A stretch of 64,000 nucleotides of DNA from Candidatus Bilophila faecipullorum (GCA_944326695.1 CALVEZ010000017.1:1-64000), one strand, 5' to 3'. Shown: positions 37,301 through 46,600, numbered from the stretch's first letter. Notes: generated by a model from the sequence alone, not told the origin. Numbers and translations: made by a program.

Positions 37301-37884
37301 GCACCTTCTTTTCCCGGCTTGCCGGGTTCTTTCAGGGGAAGCCCTCCGGGGCTTCCCCCGCCTCCGCGCCGCCGCCTTCCGGCCCGGCGGGGGAACGGGG
37401 CTTTCTCGTCTTCCAGCACACGGGCGAGGTCATCCGCGCCGAACGCATCCTGCGCGAAGCGGGTTTCGCCGTGGAGGTGAAGGGGCCGCCCCCGGAACTG
37501 CGCACGGGCTGCGACATGGTGGTGGTCTTCGATCTCATGCTGGAGCCGCCCGTGCGCAAGGCGCTGGAAGCCGAGGGCCTTGATCCCGTACAGTCCGTGC
37601 CCGTGCGGGACGCCCTGCTTGAGCCCGTCTCCCTCTTTCAGGTTCAGGACTACGGGGACTGGTTCATGGTGCGCGCCGCCAACATGAAAATCACTGTGGA
37701 GCGCGCCAGCGGCACCATCGTCAACGTTTCGGGCGGCGGCTGCCCGGACGTGCCCTATCTGGCCGCGCTGCTGACCGGGCAGTCCATCGCGGACGCCGAG
37801 GAGCCCCGCGTCAAGGGGCGGACCCTCTGCTCCTATTCGCTGCAACGCGCATTCGAGGAGGCAAGACGGCTATGGCGTGGATGA
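37297..37884 (+). CDS. DUF3343 protein (putative Se/S carrier) with extra domain
   Basis: This is a 195-aa protein. After a Ser/Pro-rich linker, residues 30-105 match the DUF3343 Se/S carrier fold (GFLVFQHTGEVIRAERILRE and GPPPELRTGCDMVVVFDL, with a conserved cysteine). Residues 110-195 form a second part (CPDVPYLAALLTGQ and LCSYSLQRAFEEARR) also with cysteines. Standalone DUF3343 proteins are about 80 residues, so this is a longer version. It overlaps the kinase-like gene by 13 bases. Confidence 0.75.
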   Translation: MSTFFSRLAGFFQGKPSGASPASAPPPSGPAGERGFLVFQHTGEVIRAERILREAGFAVEVKGPPPELRTGCDMVVVFDLMLEPPVRKALEAEGLDPVQSVPVRDALLEPVSLFQVQDYGDWFMVRAANMKITVERASGTIVNVSGGGCPDVPYLAALLTGQSIADAEEPRVKGRTLCSYSLQRAFEEARRLWRG

Positions 37885-38786
37885 TTTGCGGCACGGTGCC
37901 GGACGCCTCCTTTCCCCTTGTGGAGGGGCGTTGGCGGCTGGAAGGGGGGCTCCTGCACGCCGAGGATGGGGGGCTTCCTCCGCTTCCGGTGCGGCGCGGC
38001 ACGCCCGCCCTGCTCGGAACGGCCCTGCTCGCGTGCGAGGCGCTGGGGGCCGAACCTCCCCGGGCTCTGCTGGCCGGGGACATCGGCGACGGCGACGGAA
38101 GCCGCAGGCTTTACGGCCATCTGGCCGCCTCCCTGAAGGACGCCCGTGTGGAGGGGCTTACCTTCCACTACCTTTTCCCGGACGTGGACGGCCACAACCG
38201 CGTGCTTATGGCTCTTGAAGACATGGACCCCAAACCGACGCTCGTTGCGGACGCGGGTTTCATGTACGTTGCCAAGATGAGCGGCTACGCCGACGCCTAC
38301 GACCTTTTCACCCCGGACGCCGGGGAACTGGCCTTCCTCGCGGACGAGAAGGCCCCACATCCCTTCTATACCCGGGGCTTTCTGCTGGCCGGAGACGCGG
38401 ACGTGCCGGAACTGGCGGCGCGCGCCCACCGGCACGGGAACGCCGCGCGCTTCCTGCTCGTCAAGGGACGGACGGATCGCCTCGTGCGGGAGGGCCGCGT
38501 CGTCGGAGAAGTGGACGGCCCGCAGGTGCCCGCTCTGGAACCCATCGGCGGCACGGGCGACGTGGTGACCGGCCTCGTGACCGGGCTGCTCGCCTCGGGC
38601 ATGGACATGACGCGGGCCTGCCTTACGGCGGCGCGGGCGGGGCGGCTTGCCGGGCTGAGGGCCAAGCCCACGCCCGCCACGCAGGTCGGGGAACTCCTCC
38701 CCTTCCTCCCCGCGGCCCTGCGCGAGGCTCTGGAAAGCCCTGCGGGAGAGGCGGCGCAAAGCCCGTCCCGCCCGCCTTTGAGGTAA
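37872..38786 (+). CDS. Ribokinase-like protein (YjeF C-domain/NAD(P)HX dehydratase-like)
   Basis: This 304-aa protein has the anion-hole motif of the ribokinase superfamily (PIGGTGDVVTGLVTGLL, near residue 235) and a DLFTPDAGELAFLADE region, as in NAD(P)HX dehydratases and sugar kinases. It overlaps the DUF3343 gene, so it is part of the selenium operon rather than a housekeeping yjeF (no N-terminal epimerase domain). Its substrate is unknown. The stop is 13 bases from the stop of the convergent radical SAM gene. Confidence 0.65.
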   Translation: MAWMICGTVPDASFPLVEGRWRLEGGLLHAEDGGLPPLPVRRGTPALLGTALLACEALGAEPPRALLAGDIGDGDGSRRLYGHLAASLKDARVEGLTFHYLFPDVDGHNRVLMALEDMDPKPTLVADAGFMYVAKMSGYADAYDLFTPDAGELAFLADEKAPHPFYTRGFLLAGDADVPELAARAHRHGNAARFLLVKGRTDRLVREGRVVGEVDGPQVPALEPIGGTGDVVTGLVTGLLASGMDMTRACLTAARAGRLAGLRAKPTPATQVGELLPFLPAALREALESPAGEAAQSPSRPPLR

Positions 38787-38799
38787 ACGGCAGGTCGGA

Positions 38800-39900
38800 T
38801 CAGCCGCCGTTCTCGAAACGTTTGGGACAGGTACGGCAGGGGGCGTCGGGTTCCCCGCTTTCCAGCGCGGCGCGGAAGGCCCGGAAGGGCGCGCTTTCCC
38901 AGACGGCCAGCGGATCATCGTAGGCGCTGCCGAAAACCCGGCGGTTCACCGTTTCCGGGGCGGCGGGATCAAGAGGATCGACGGGCAGGTTGACGTAGAT
39001 GCAGGGGGACAGGCGGCCTTCCGCATCCACATAGAGCGTGCGGGCCGCGTTCTCCCGGCAGGGCAGGACGCCGCCCGCCGCGCCGGATCGGGGCGCGGGC
39101 AGGTCGTAATACACGCTGCGGCCCCGTCGCGCCGCTTCCGCAGCCACGCGGGAGAGCACGGCCCGCGCCGCCGCCAGCTTTTCCGTTTCGTGCGGGGCGA
39201 AGCCTTCCGCCTCCATACCCGGCGCGGCCACGTAGTCAAGCGTGCTGATCACGGCGGCGTGCACGTCAAGCTCGTCCATGAGATCAGGCAGCCCCTCCGC
39301 CGACTCCAGCCGCGACGCCAGCAGCAGATAGGCCAGATGCAGTTCAAGGTGCACGCCCATGCGCGCCTTGCGTACACGCTGCAAGGTACGGATCGCCTCG
39401 CACACGCGGCCAAAGGGGACGCCCTCGCGCGGGGCGTTGCCCGCCTCGTCGGTGCCGACCAGCGAGAAGGCCACGATGTCGATCCCGCTGTCCACGATGC
39501 GCCGGGCCAGCGCCTCATCCATACGCAGGCCCGCCGTGGTGGTGGACACGCGGCATCCCGCCCTGCGCGCCAAGGCGACGAAATCCATAAAGCGGGGATG
39601 CAGGAAGGGTTCGCCCCAGCCTTGCAGGTGGACGCGCCCGCTCTCGCGCATGAGCGGCCAGAGCCGGGCGAAGGTTTCCGCCTCCATGTGCCGCGACCGC
39701 CACACGGACGCCTGCGTGGTGTGCGGGCAGTAGGTGCAACGGCCCGGGCAGACCGAGGTCACTTCCACCTGTATGCAGTCGAGCGCGCGGGGCTTGCAAA
39801 ACAGGCTTTCCTGAAGCATCCGCCAGACGGAAGGCTCCTTGAAGCGGGGATCGCGCAGGGGGTCCGCGCCGGGAGCCTTGCCGTCAATCTTCGAACACAT
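38800..39900 (-). CDS. Radical SAM protein with SPASM-like C-terminus
   Basis: This 366-aa protein has the radical SAM cluster motif CPGRCTYC (Cys51, 55, 58) and GWGEPFLHP. The C-terminus has extra cysteines (VLPCRENAART, GRLSPCIYVN, DAPCRTCPKRF), the pattern of SPASM/twitch auxiliary clusters that modify peptides or other macromolecules. GGAGG lies 5 bases before ATG 39900. It is downstream of two GNAT-like genes on the same strand, which may supply or process its substrate. No small precursor-peptide gene is evident nearby. Confidence 0.8.
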   Translation of the reverse strand: MCSKIDGKAPGADPLRDPRFKEPSVWRMLQESLFCKPRALDCIQVEVTSVCPGRCTYCPHTTQASVWRSRHMEAETFARLWPLMRESGRVHLQGWGEPFLHPRFMDFVALARRAGCRVSTTTAGLRMDEALARRIVDSGIDIVAFSLVGTDEAGNAPREGVPFGRVCEAIRTLQRVRKARMGVHLELHLAYLLLASRLESAEGLPDLMDELDVHAAVISTLDYVAAPGMEAEGFAPHETEKLAAARAVLSRVAAEAARRGRSVYYDLPAPRSGAAGGVLPCRENAARTLYVDAEGRLSPCIYVNLPVDPLDPAAPETVNRRVFGSAYDDPLAVWESAPFRAFRAALESGEPDAPCRTCPKRFENGG

Positions 39901-39981
39901 GCCAACCTCCAGAAGGCTTGCGGGGAGGGCCTCCCCTTTTTGCGGACCGGGCCTTGAGACGGTACCCGCCGTGGGGCCGCC

Positions 39982-40857
39982 TCAGGCTCTCCCACCCCCC
40001 AACCAGCGCCGCAGCGAACCCAACAGCCCCGGCCGGGCCGGAGGCCGCGTCGCCCATGTGGTTTCCACGTGGGGGCGCAGGACCGCCGCCCCCCATTTGC
40101 GCTTGAAAAAGGCGATGCCCGGATTGACGCCGAGCCCGAGGTTGAGCGTGGCGTGCCCGCGCCGGATGCCCTCCCCGGCAAGGGCGGCGAGCAGCGCGTC
40201 CGCCGTCCCGGGCGGGCTCTCCGGGCGGCGGAAGGCGAAGAGGTAGAAGAGCGTACCGAGCGAGGCCGCGTCCCCCACGGCAAAGCCCTGCAAAGTCCCC
40301 CGTCCGTCCCGGGCGGCCATGAGCACCGCGCCGGGCGCCGAGCCCGCGTAGTCCCCGACGCGCCGGAACAGGCGGCGCGTGCCGGGCGAAAGCGGGCGCG
40401 TGCGAATATACAGTTCCACCAGATCGGCGTGCTCGTCCGTCCAGCCCTCCGGCCCCACGGCGACCTCGCGCCCGGCGCGGCGGATGAGGTTTCGCAGCTT
40501 CTGCCCACAGGCCAGCGGCTCGGGCGCGGCGGGCAGCGCCATCCCCCAATAGGCGTCGGGCTCGGTACAGACGGCCCATGCCGGGGCCGCGCCGGGCCGC
40601 ACGGGGGCCAGCACGGTCACGGTTTCCACGCCGTCGAGCGAGGCCGCGTCGCAGGCCGCCGCATCAAGACGGGCGGCGAAATCCGCACGTTCCGGCCCGG
40701 GCTCGTGCCCCACGAGCACCAGCGCGGAACCGCCGCGATAGGCCAGAAAGCCGCCGCAGCGCAGGGGTTCCATGTCCGACACCGCGCGCACGTAGGCGAC
40801 GAGGTGCTCCGGGACCACGGCTTCGGCGCTAAACGCGGCCAGTCGGGAAGAGGACAT
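39982..40857 (-). CDS. GNAT-like (BioF2/FemAB-type) acyltransferase
   Basis: This is a 291-aa protein. ATG 40857 with AGGAG at 7 bases overlaps the end of the upstream fusion gene by 29. The C-terminal part contains GHATLNLGLGVNPGIAFFKR and KWG, a motif of GNAT-fold acyltransferases such as BioF2-like and FemAB proteins that act on amino groups of peptides or aminoacyl-tRNA. The upstream fusion protein has the same motif, so the two are paralogues. It is likely a partner enzyme in the three-gene unit. Confidence 0.65.
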   Translation of the reverse strand: MSSSRLAAFSAEAVVPEHLVAYVRAVSDMEPLRCGGFLAYRGGSALVLVGHEPGPERADFAARLDAAACDAASLDGVETVTVLAPVRPGAAPAWAVCTEPDAYWGMALPAAPEPLACGQKLRNLIRRAGREVAVGPEGWTDEHADLVELYIRTRPLSPGTRRLFRRVGDYAGSAPGAVLMAARDGRGTLQGFAVGDAASLGTLFYLFAFRRPESPPGTADALLAALAGEGIRRGHATLNLGLGVNPGIAFFKRKWGAAVLRPHVETTWATRPPARPGLLGSLRRWLGGGRA

Positions 40858-42607
40858 CGTTTTCTCCTGTAAGCCGGGCACGCAGCCGGTGCCGCCATGT
40901 GGGGTGGACCTGACGCACGGTGAAGCCGTCTTCCGCCAGCATTTCACGCAGTTGCAGCATATGGGCCGAGCCCACGAAAACCGCCGTCCCGCCCTCTTCG
41001 ATGAAGGGGCGCATCCGCTCGCGGAAACGCTGGTTCCGCCCGTCGATGATCCGCGTGGTGCGCGGCGGGAATTCCGTGGTCGTGCCGAGCATCCGGTTAA
41101 GGCTCCCGGAAAGATAGGCGCGCATGTTGCGCCGCATGTAGGCGTTCCAGTCCCCGCAGTCGCGCAGGAAGGAAACCACGCGCGAGAGCGGGATGGCCTC
41201 CAGCGAGGCCACCTGTTCCTCAAGGCTTTCCATGCCGATGACGGTCTTGCCCATGTCCATGGCGGTGTTCCACGCGCAGAGGTCCACGGACTGGCTCCAG
41301 CCCCTGCGCTCCAGATAGGCCGCCCAGAGCGAGAAGAAGGCGTACCAATGGCGCGTGTCCGCCAGAAGCCCGCGCACGTCGGCGGGATGCGGCACGGCGG
41401 CGTTGAGCAGGCGGGCCAGCCGCCCGGTGGGGCCGCGCACGACCCGCTCAAGGCGGCGGATTTCCGCCTCGGACAAGACCTCGGTCAGGGGCGGATGCCG
41501 CCCGTCCGGGTGTTTGCCCATCTGCTCCACCTCGTCGAGCGTCTCCTTGTCGAGCGGCCCCTCGAAAAGCACGGTGTCCACCCGCTCGAAGAGATCGCGG
41601 AAGGCCATTTCAAAGGAACAGCAGAAGAAATGGGCCGTGCCGCCGATCCACGAGGTCCGCCCCCCCTTGGTCAGCTCCCAGAGCATGGCAAAAGGCCGCT
41701 GCTGGGGCAATGATTCGAAAATCTGGCGCTTGGAAAGGCCGGAAGGGGATTGCAGGATCAGCCGGACGAAGCCTTCCATCGCCTCGCGCGAAGAGCCCGA
41801 AACCCCGCCTTCGCGCCAGCCCGCCATGACGTAGGGCAGGGCCGGGCGGCCTCCCCATTTCTCCTTGAAGCGCCGGATGCCCTCGTTCACGCCGAGGCCG
41901 AGGTGGATGTAGCCCTTGCCCTCGCGCCGGGCGGCCTCAAGCATCCGGGCGAAAAGCAGGTCCGCCGCGTGGGGCGTGTAGTACGCCCGCGAGTGCGCGC
42001 CGATGACGTAACTGCAAAACGGCCCGGGGGTGAAGTCCAGCAGCAGGCTGGCCGCCAGCCGCCCTTCCGCGTCCACGGCGTCCAGCAGGCGCAGGTCCGC
42101 GCCGGGCGCGGCGAGCACGGCTTCGGTGCGCGCGAAGAGTTCCCGCACGTTGGGTTTCAGCGCGGTACGGCCCATGAACTCGGCCCAGAGGCGGCGGTGG
42201 GCCGGGGTGAAGTCCCTGCCCTCGCGCACCGTGAGCCGCTCGGCGGCGCGGGCCACCGGACGGCGCAGGCGGGCGGGCACGGGCGCGTCGGCGGGCAGGC
42301 TATAAAAACTGTCCCGATCCGAGACGTGCCCGGCCAGACGCGGCGGCAACTCCGGGCCCACGGCCCAGCAGTCTACGCCGTCCAGACGTTTGGGCACGCG
42401 GCGCAGGGCCGCCCGCAAGGCCCGCTCAAAGGCGTCGTGCGCGTAGTCTCCGGCCAGCGGGTAGGCGACGGCCATGAGCCAGTCGTCCGCCGTGAGGAAC
42501 AGGTAGTCCCCCTCCATAAAGGCCGTTCCCTGCGACATGGCTTCCATGAACGGCACGGAATGCTCGGGCACCCGCGCCTTTTCCAGCGCCAAAGAAAGGT
42601 CGGGCAT
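40829..42607 (-). CDS. GNAT-like acyltransferase fused to a TraB/GumN domain
   Basis: This is a 592-aa protein. Start 42607 (MPDLSLALEK) has GGGAGGTG at 6 bases. Residues 1-265 are the GNAT-like half (GYIHLGLGVNEGIRRFKEKW near 232-251). Residues about 305-590 fit the TraB/GumN/Tiki family, with the two GxxH motifs GTAH (near 324) and GSAH near the C-terminus preceded by IIDGRNQRFRERMRPFI. TraB/GumN proteins are metal-dependent peptidase-like enzymes. Fusion of the two is not a combination I know as standard. Confidence 0.65.
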   Translation of the reverse strand: MPDLSLALEKARVPEHSVPFMEAMSQGTAFMEGDYLFLTADDWLMAVAYPLAGDYAHDAFERALRAALRRVPKRLDGVDCWAVGPELPPRLAGHVSDRDSFYSLPADAPVPARLRRPVARAAERLTVREGRDFTPAHRRLWAEFMGRTALKPNVRELFARTEAVLAAPGADLRLLDAVDAEGRLAASLLLDFTPGPFCSYVIGAHSRAYYTPHAADLLFARMLEAARREGKGYIHLGLGVNEGIRRFKEKWGGRPALPYVMAGWREGGVSGSSREAMEGFVRLILQSPSGLSKRQIFESLPQQRPFAMLWELTKGGRTSWIGGTAHFFCCSFEMAFRDLFERVDTVLFEGPLDKETLDEVEQMGKHPDGRHPPLTEVLSEAEIRRLERVVRGPTGRLARLLNAAVPHPADVRGLLADTRHWYAFFSLWAAYLERRGWSQSVDLCAWNTAMDMGKTVIGMESLEEQVASLEAIPLSRVVSFLRDCGDWNAYMRRNMRAYLSGSLNRMLGTTTEFPPRTTRIIDGRNQRFRERMRPFIEEGGTAVFVGSAHMLQLREMLAEDGFTVRQVHPTWRHRLRARLTGENDVLFPTGRV

Positions 42608-42864
42608 GGTGCACCTCCCGGTTAGCGGCAAGACAGGACTTTATACTAACGGGAAAAAGACGCTCCTGTCGAGCGCCGGGCGGTTTCCATCGCGGGCCTC
42701 GCATCCGCCCACGGGCCCGGACGGCTTGATCCAGCGCCGCAGGCATTCGGCGTCCCTGCTTGCCGCCCACCCCGGCCCGCAGCGGCTTGATCCCCGGCGC
42801 ATTCCGGCCTACACAGCAGGGACGCGGGGCACCGCTCCCGCTCCACCTTTTCCCTTCTACTACG

Positions 42865-43722
42865 ATGACGCACACACCGCCTGACCTTTCCCCCGCCTTC
42901 CCCGCCGAGGCGTGGGCGCGCCTTGAAGCCACACTTTGCGGCCTTGCCGCGGGCAAGCGCTTCGCCCTCGCCTATTCGGGCGGGCTGGACAGCCGTTTCC
43001 TCGCCCACGCCGGACAGCGCTTCGGGCTCGACCCCCTGCTGCTGCACGTGCACGGCCCCCACGTCGCTCCGGAGGAAAGCGCCTCCGCCCGGGCGTGGGC
43101 GCGGCTTCGCGGCCTTCCCCTTCTGGAAACGGAAGCGGACCCCCTCTCCCTGCCCGAGGTCGCCGCCGGAGATCGCGGGCGTTGCTACGCCTGCAAGCGC
43201 GAACTGTTCGGACGCCTGCGCGAGCTGGCCGCCGGTCTGCCGCTGTGCGACGGAAGCAACGCCTCGGACGCCGGGCAGTACCGCCCCGGCCTGCGGGCCG
43301 TGCGCGAACTGGGCATCCTCTCCCCGCTGGCCCTCGCCGGGTTCGGCAAGGCGGAGATACGCCGCTGCGCCGCCGCCACGGGCATGGAAAACCCCGATCA
43401 GCGCGCCCGGCCCTGCCTGCTCACCCGCCTGCCCTACGGCATGAAGCCGGAAAAGGACGTGCTGGCCGCCCTCGCGCAGGGGGAGGAGGCGGTGCGGCGT
43501 TTCCTCGCCGCCGCCGGATGGGAGGAGCCGGAATTCCGCCTGCGTCTCACCGCGCCGGGCCGGGCCGAACTGCATGTCGCCGCCGCAAAGCCGCTGGCCC
43601 CCGATATGTTGGAAGGACTGGAAAAACTCCTCGCCGCCGATCCGCGCCTTCCCGCACCCCGCGTGGTCACGATGGAAACCATTTCCGGCTTTTTCGACCG
43701 CGCCGGAAACGCCCCCTCCTGA
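42865..43722 (+). CDS. larE: LarE-type sacrificial sulfur transferase
   Basis: This 285-aa PP-loop ATPase has LAYSGGLDSRFLAHAG (residues 32-47) and GRCYACKRELFG. RPCLLTRLPYG is in the position of the LarE active-site loop with its sacrificial cysteine. LarE adenylates and thiolates pyridinium carboxylates to build the nickel-pincer cofactor of LarA. A LarA-like gene lies convergently 174 bases away. LarB and LarC are not in the window. Start 42865 lacks a clear ribosome site. Confidence 0.8.
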   Translation: MTHTPPDLSPAFPAEAWARLEATLCGLAAGKRFALAYSGGLDSRFLAHAGQRFGLDPLLLHVHGPHVAPEESASARAWARLRGLPLLETEADPLSLPEVAAGDRGRCYACKRELFGRLRELAAGLPLCDGSNASDAGQYRPGLRAVRELGILSPLALAGFGKAEIRRCAAATGMENPDQRARPCLLTRLPYGMKPEKDVLAALAQGEEAVRRFLAAAGWEEPEFRLRLTAPGRAELHVAAAKPLAPDMLEGLEKLLAADPRLPAPRVVTMETISGFFDRAGNAPS

Positions 43723-43820
43723 ACGGCGAAGGCTCCCGGATGAGGGCCTTTCTCCGGCAGTGCTTTTATGCGGACTGAGTAGAGCCGATTACCTTTGATC
43801 GTCTCGTACGCTCCCCCAGT

Positions 43821-43888
43821 GAGGGGTCCAGGGGAAATCATTTCCCCTGGCGGGGCCCGGGGCAGCGCCCCGGCCGCCGGAGGCATAC
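43821..43888 (+). repeat. Two-hairpin dispersed repeat, copy 1
   Basis: The repeat has a hairpin CCAGGGGAAA/TTTCCCCTGG (loop TCA), then a GC-rich hairpin, ending GCCGGAGGCATAC. Related copies are at 53726 (reversed), 54081, 58689 and 60712. This one lies between convergent larE and the larA-like gene. Confidence 0.85.
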
Positions 43889-43896
43889 ATAAGGCC

Positions 43897-45174
43897 CTAG
43901 CGTCCGTCCTCTCCGAAGTGCAGGGCCAGATTCCCCGCCGCATCGAAAGGCACGTCACGCAGAGGGCCGAGCACCTCGATCCCTTCCCGGCCCGCCACCT
44001 CCGCCAGCACCGCTTCCGAGACGTAGCAGTCCGAGAGATACAGCGTGTTGGGGATCATCACCAGCCGCGCCGTCCCGGGGGGAAGGCTGCGCAGACAGAA
44101 CATCATGGTTTCAAGGGTTTCCCGTTCCGTCTCAAAATAGGCGGGGATAAAGGCCCGGGTGATGAAGGTAGTGGTGAGGTTGTTGAGGTAGGTGGCCCGG
44201 CGGTCGATCTTGTCCACGAGCCTTTGCGTAGTGAAGTCCGCCAGACCGAGGCCGGTAGCGTTGCCGTGCGAGGCTTCGGACAGATCGAGCACGGCCACGT
44301 AGCGGATGCGCGGGCTTTCGGGCTCGGGCTCTCCCGTGAGGCGCAAGCGGCCGATGATGTTGGTATCCATGCCCGTGCCGCTGTAGTTCTTGCCCATCTC
44401 CCCGATGATCAGGCCGTGCAGGTTGTCCGCGGGCAGGGAGGGCATGAGGGTCTTGGACCACGCGAGCAGCCGGATTTCCTCCTCAATCATGGCGTCCGGG
44501 AGGAGCGCCCTGACGAGCGCCGTTTCCTCATAGGCGTTCTCCACGATGCCTACCCCGCCGATGACGGGCATCTTTGCAAGGATGATCCGGGCCACGTCCA
44601 CCAGCAGCCGGGGAAGCTGCGACTGCCCGAGGCTGTGGAACTGCCCCGCCCCGCCCGGCCCGCCGAGGCCGACCACCAGCTTTTTGCACAGGCCGCTTTC
44701 CACGCAGCCCTTGAAGGAGGTATGCGTCTTGATGCGGTTGATGGGGATGATGGCGTCCACGCCGAACGCCGAATCGAGCATGTGCGCCACAAGGCCGTCC
44801 GGCGTGCTGCCGATGGCCCGGCCCGTCGCGCAGGTCACGACGCGGGCCCCGAGCCGCGCCTCGGTGATGCCGAGGCTGTCGAGCACCTCCCGCTGGCCTT
44901 CCGGCGTGCCGCCGCCGTGACTGCCCATCGCGGCCAGCAGCACCGGCGTGGCCCCGCAGTCGCGCACGGCCTCTACCGCCGCCTCAAGCATGTCCACAAT
45001 GCGGCTGATGCCCCGGCTGCCCACGGTCAGCCCGACCGTGGAGCCGGGCCGGATGTGCGGGGTGAGGATGCGCATCTGTTCGCGCATGGCCGCGACCGGG
45101 TCTTCCACGCGGGGCCGGGCGAAGGTCTGCCGGATGCGCGCCATGCGCGGCAAGGGGCGTCTGGTATCGGTCAT
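43897..45174 (-). CDS. LarA-like (DUF2088) nickel-pincer racemase/epimerase
   Basis: This is a 425-aa protein. Start 45174 follows TGGAGGGAACG. The N-terminal half fits the LarA/DUF2088 fold: GSRGISRIVDML, AAMGSHGGGTPEGQ (active-site His), and NRIKTHTSFKG...CKKLVVGLGG, with the second His and the lysine that anchors the pincer cofactor. LarA interconverts L- and D-lactate; homologues act on other 2-hydroxyacids, so lactate is likely but not proven. Downstream of D-lactate dehydrogenase-like genes on the same strand, it could feed D-lactate into oxidation. Its leader carries repeat element A. Confidence 0.75.
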   Translation of the reverse strand: MTDTRRPLPRMARIRQTFARPRVEDPVAAMREQMRILTPHIRPGSTVGLTVGSRGISRIVDMLEAAVEAVRDCGATPVLLAAMGSHGGGTPEGQREVLDSLGITEARLGARVVTCATGRAIGSTPDGLVAHMLDSAFGVDAIIPINRIKTHTSFKGCVESGLCKKLVVGLGGPGGAGQFHSLGQSQLPRLLVDVARIILAKMPVIGGVGIVENAYEETALVRALLPDAMIEEEIRLLAWSKTLMPSLPADNLHGLIIGEMGKNYSGTGMDTNIIGRLRLTGEPEPESPRIRYVAVLDLSEASHGNATGLGLADFTTQRLVDKIDRRATYLNNLTTTFITRAFIPAYFETERETLETMMFCLRSLPPGTARLVMIPNTLYLSDCYVSEAVLAEVAGREGIEVLGPLRDVPFDAAGNLALHFGEDGR

Positions 45175-45185
45175 CGTTCCCTCCA

Positions 45186-45328
45186 CTAGAGCAGATAAAC
45201 GTTGACTTTTTACAAAAATCAACGTTGGCATTCTGCCAAAAAACGTCGTTTGTGGCAGAATCAACGCCATGTTGTGGCGGGCCACACCTGCGTGTGGCCA
45301 GAGCCGTTGCAAAATGAAACAGCTCTAG
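45186..45328 (-). ncRNA. Structured leader element A upstream of the larA-like gene
   Basis: This 143-base element is bounded by CTAGAGC/GCTCTAG terminal repeats and contains five successive hairpins on the minus strand: GCTGTT..AACGGC, GGCCACAC/GTGTGGCC, CGCCA/TGGCG, TTCTGCCA/TGGCAGAA and AACGTTGATTTTT/AAAAA-TCAACGTT. It ends 11 bases before the larA-like start. A second copy precedes the Fe-S subunit gene. It is a cis-regulatory RNA or a MITE-like palindromic repeat. Confidence 0.55.
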
Positions 45329-45407
45329 CGACAGGTGGCGGACCGGAGAGGCCGCCCCCGAAAAAGGTGAGCGCATCCGAGCGGCCTCCCAAAAGAGGCG
45401 CACTCGA

Positions 45408-46550
45408 TCACTGCGTTTCCACCACGTCGAGCCAGTGGCGCACGGTCAGGCCGGGCGGGGCCACGGAAGCCAGTTGCAGGGCGCAGCCGCCGCAGCCCGT
45501 GACCACCGCGCCGCAATCCGGGAAGCCCTCCAGACAGCGGCGGCCAAGGGCGGAGGAAACGTCCGGGGCGCTCATCTTGAGGATGCCGCCCATGCCGCAG
45601 CACAGTTCCCGCCCCTGCGTCAGGCCGGGAAGCAGGGCGCGCAGGAAAGGCTTGTCGGGATCGCGGCCTTCCCAGTGGCAGGGCTCATGGTAGCCGGGAC
45701 GGGCCGGAGCCTCCGGGGTGATCTCGGCCACGGGCGCGGCGAGGAAATCCGCCAGCCCCCGCACCCGGCTTTTCCACAGGGCCGCCTCCTCCGCGTCCAT
45801 GTCGCCCTCGGCGGCGTAGGCGTCGAGGCCGTGCTTGCAGGAAGCGCAGAAGACGGCCACGGCGGGCCGCCCGAGAGCGCGCCACGTTTCGATGTTTTTG
45901 CGCCGCGCCTCGGCCTCCCACTCGAAGAGGCCCGCGTGATGGAGCGTGCCGCCGCAACAGCCGAAGCCGCCGCCGTCGGCAAGCTCATAGCCCCAGCGCC
46001 GCAAGAGTTTTTCCGCCTTGGCGGTCCACTCGGGACGGGCGTAGCGGGCCGTGCATCCTGAAAAAATAGCTACCGGGGCCTCGGGCGCGACGGCGCGGCC
46101 CGGCCTGATGCGCAGCCACGGCAAAACGGCCCGCTGCGGCAGGAGCGCCCGGGCCGTTTCCAGCGAGGAGCGCAGGCCCTGCGGCCCTATGGCGGGGACG
46201 AGCGAGGCGATCCGCCCGGCCAGCGGCCACAGCGGACCCGCCCGGCGAATCCAGATGTTCCAGATAAAACGGGACCAGTCGGGATGTTTCGAGCGCAGGT
46301 CCGCCAGCAGTTCGGCGGTGGAGAGCTTCCGGGCGCACTGCCGCCCGCAGCGCCCGCAGCCCGCGCACAGCCGGGACAAGGCCCGGATTTTTTCCCACGG
46401 CAGGGGCGTTTCGCCCGCCCCCCAGCCGTCCAGCGGCTCCATGAGCAGGCGCTTGCCCTTGGGGGAATATTCCTCGCGGCGGTAGAGCCGGAACAGGGGG
46501 CAGACGTCCAGACAGTCGCCGCATTGCGTACATCCTCGCTTCATAGCCAT
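45408..46550 (-). CDS. Fe-S subunit of a D-lactate/glycolate-type dehydrogenase (GlcF/CCG family)
   Basis: This is a 380-aa protein. Start 46550 has GAGGTGG. Two 4Fe-4S motifs lie at the N-terminus (CTQCGDCLDVCP and CAGCGRCGRQCA). Two CCG-type domains follow (GCCGGTLHHAG with FCASCKH, and LCCGMGGILKM with TGCGGCALQL), as in GlcF, LldE and HdrD proteins that pass electrons from a flavoprotein to quinone or other carriers. The FAD subunit gene lies upstream with a 470-base gap containing repeat element B. Confidence 0.85.
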   Translation of the reverse strand: MAMKRGCTQCGDCLDVCPLFRLYRREEYSPKGKRLLMEPLDGWGAGETPLPWEKIRALSRLCAGCGRCGRQCARKLSTAELLADLRSKHPDWSRFIWNIWIRRAGPLWPLAGRIASLVPAIGPQGLRSSLETARALLPQRAVLPWLRIRPGRAVAPEAPVAIFSGCTARYARPEWTAKAEKLLRRWGYELADGGGFGCCGGTLHHAGLFEWEAEARRKNIETWRALGRPAVAVFCASCKHGLDAYAAEGDMDAEEAALWKSRVRGLADFLAAPVAEITPEAPARPGYHEPCHWEGRDPDKPFLRALLPGLTQGRELCCGMGGILKMSAPDVSSALGRRCLEGFPDCGAVVTGCGGCALQLASVAPPGLTVRHWLDVVETQ

Positions 46551-46600
46551 CTTGCCACCTCTTTTCGTCCGCTTTGTGTCCGCTTGATGCGTTGCCGCCT

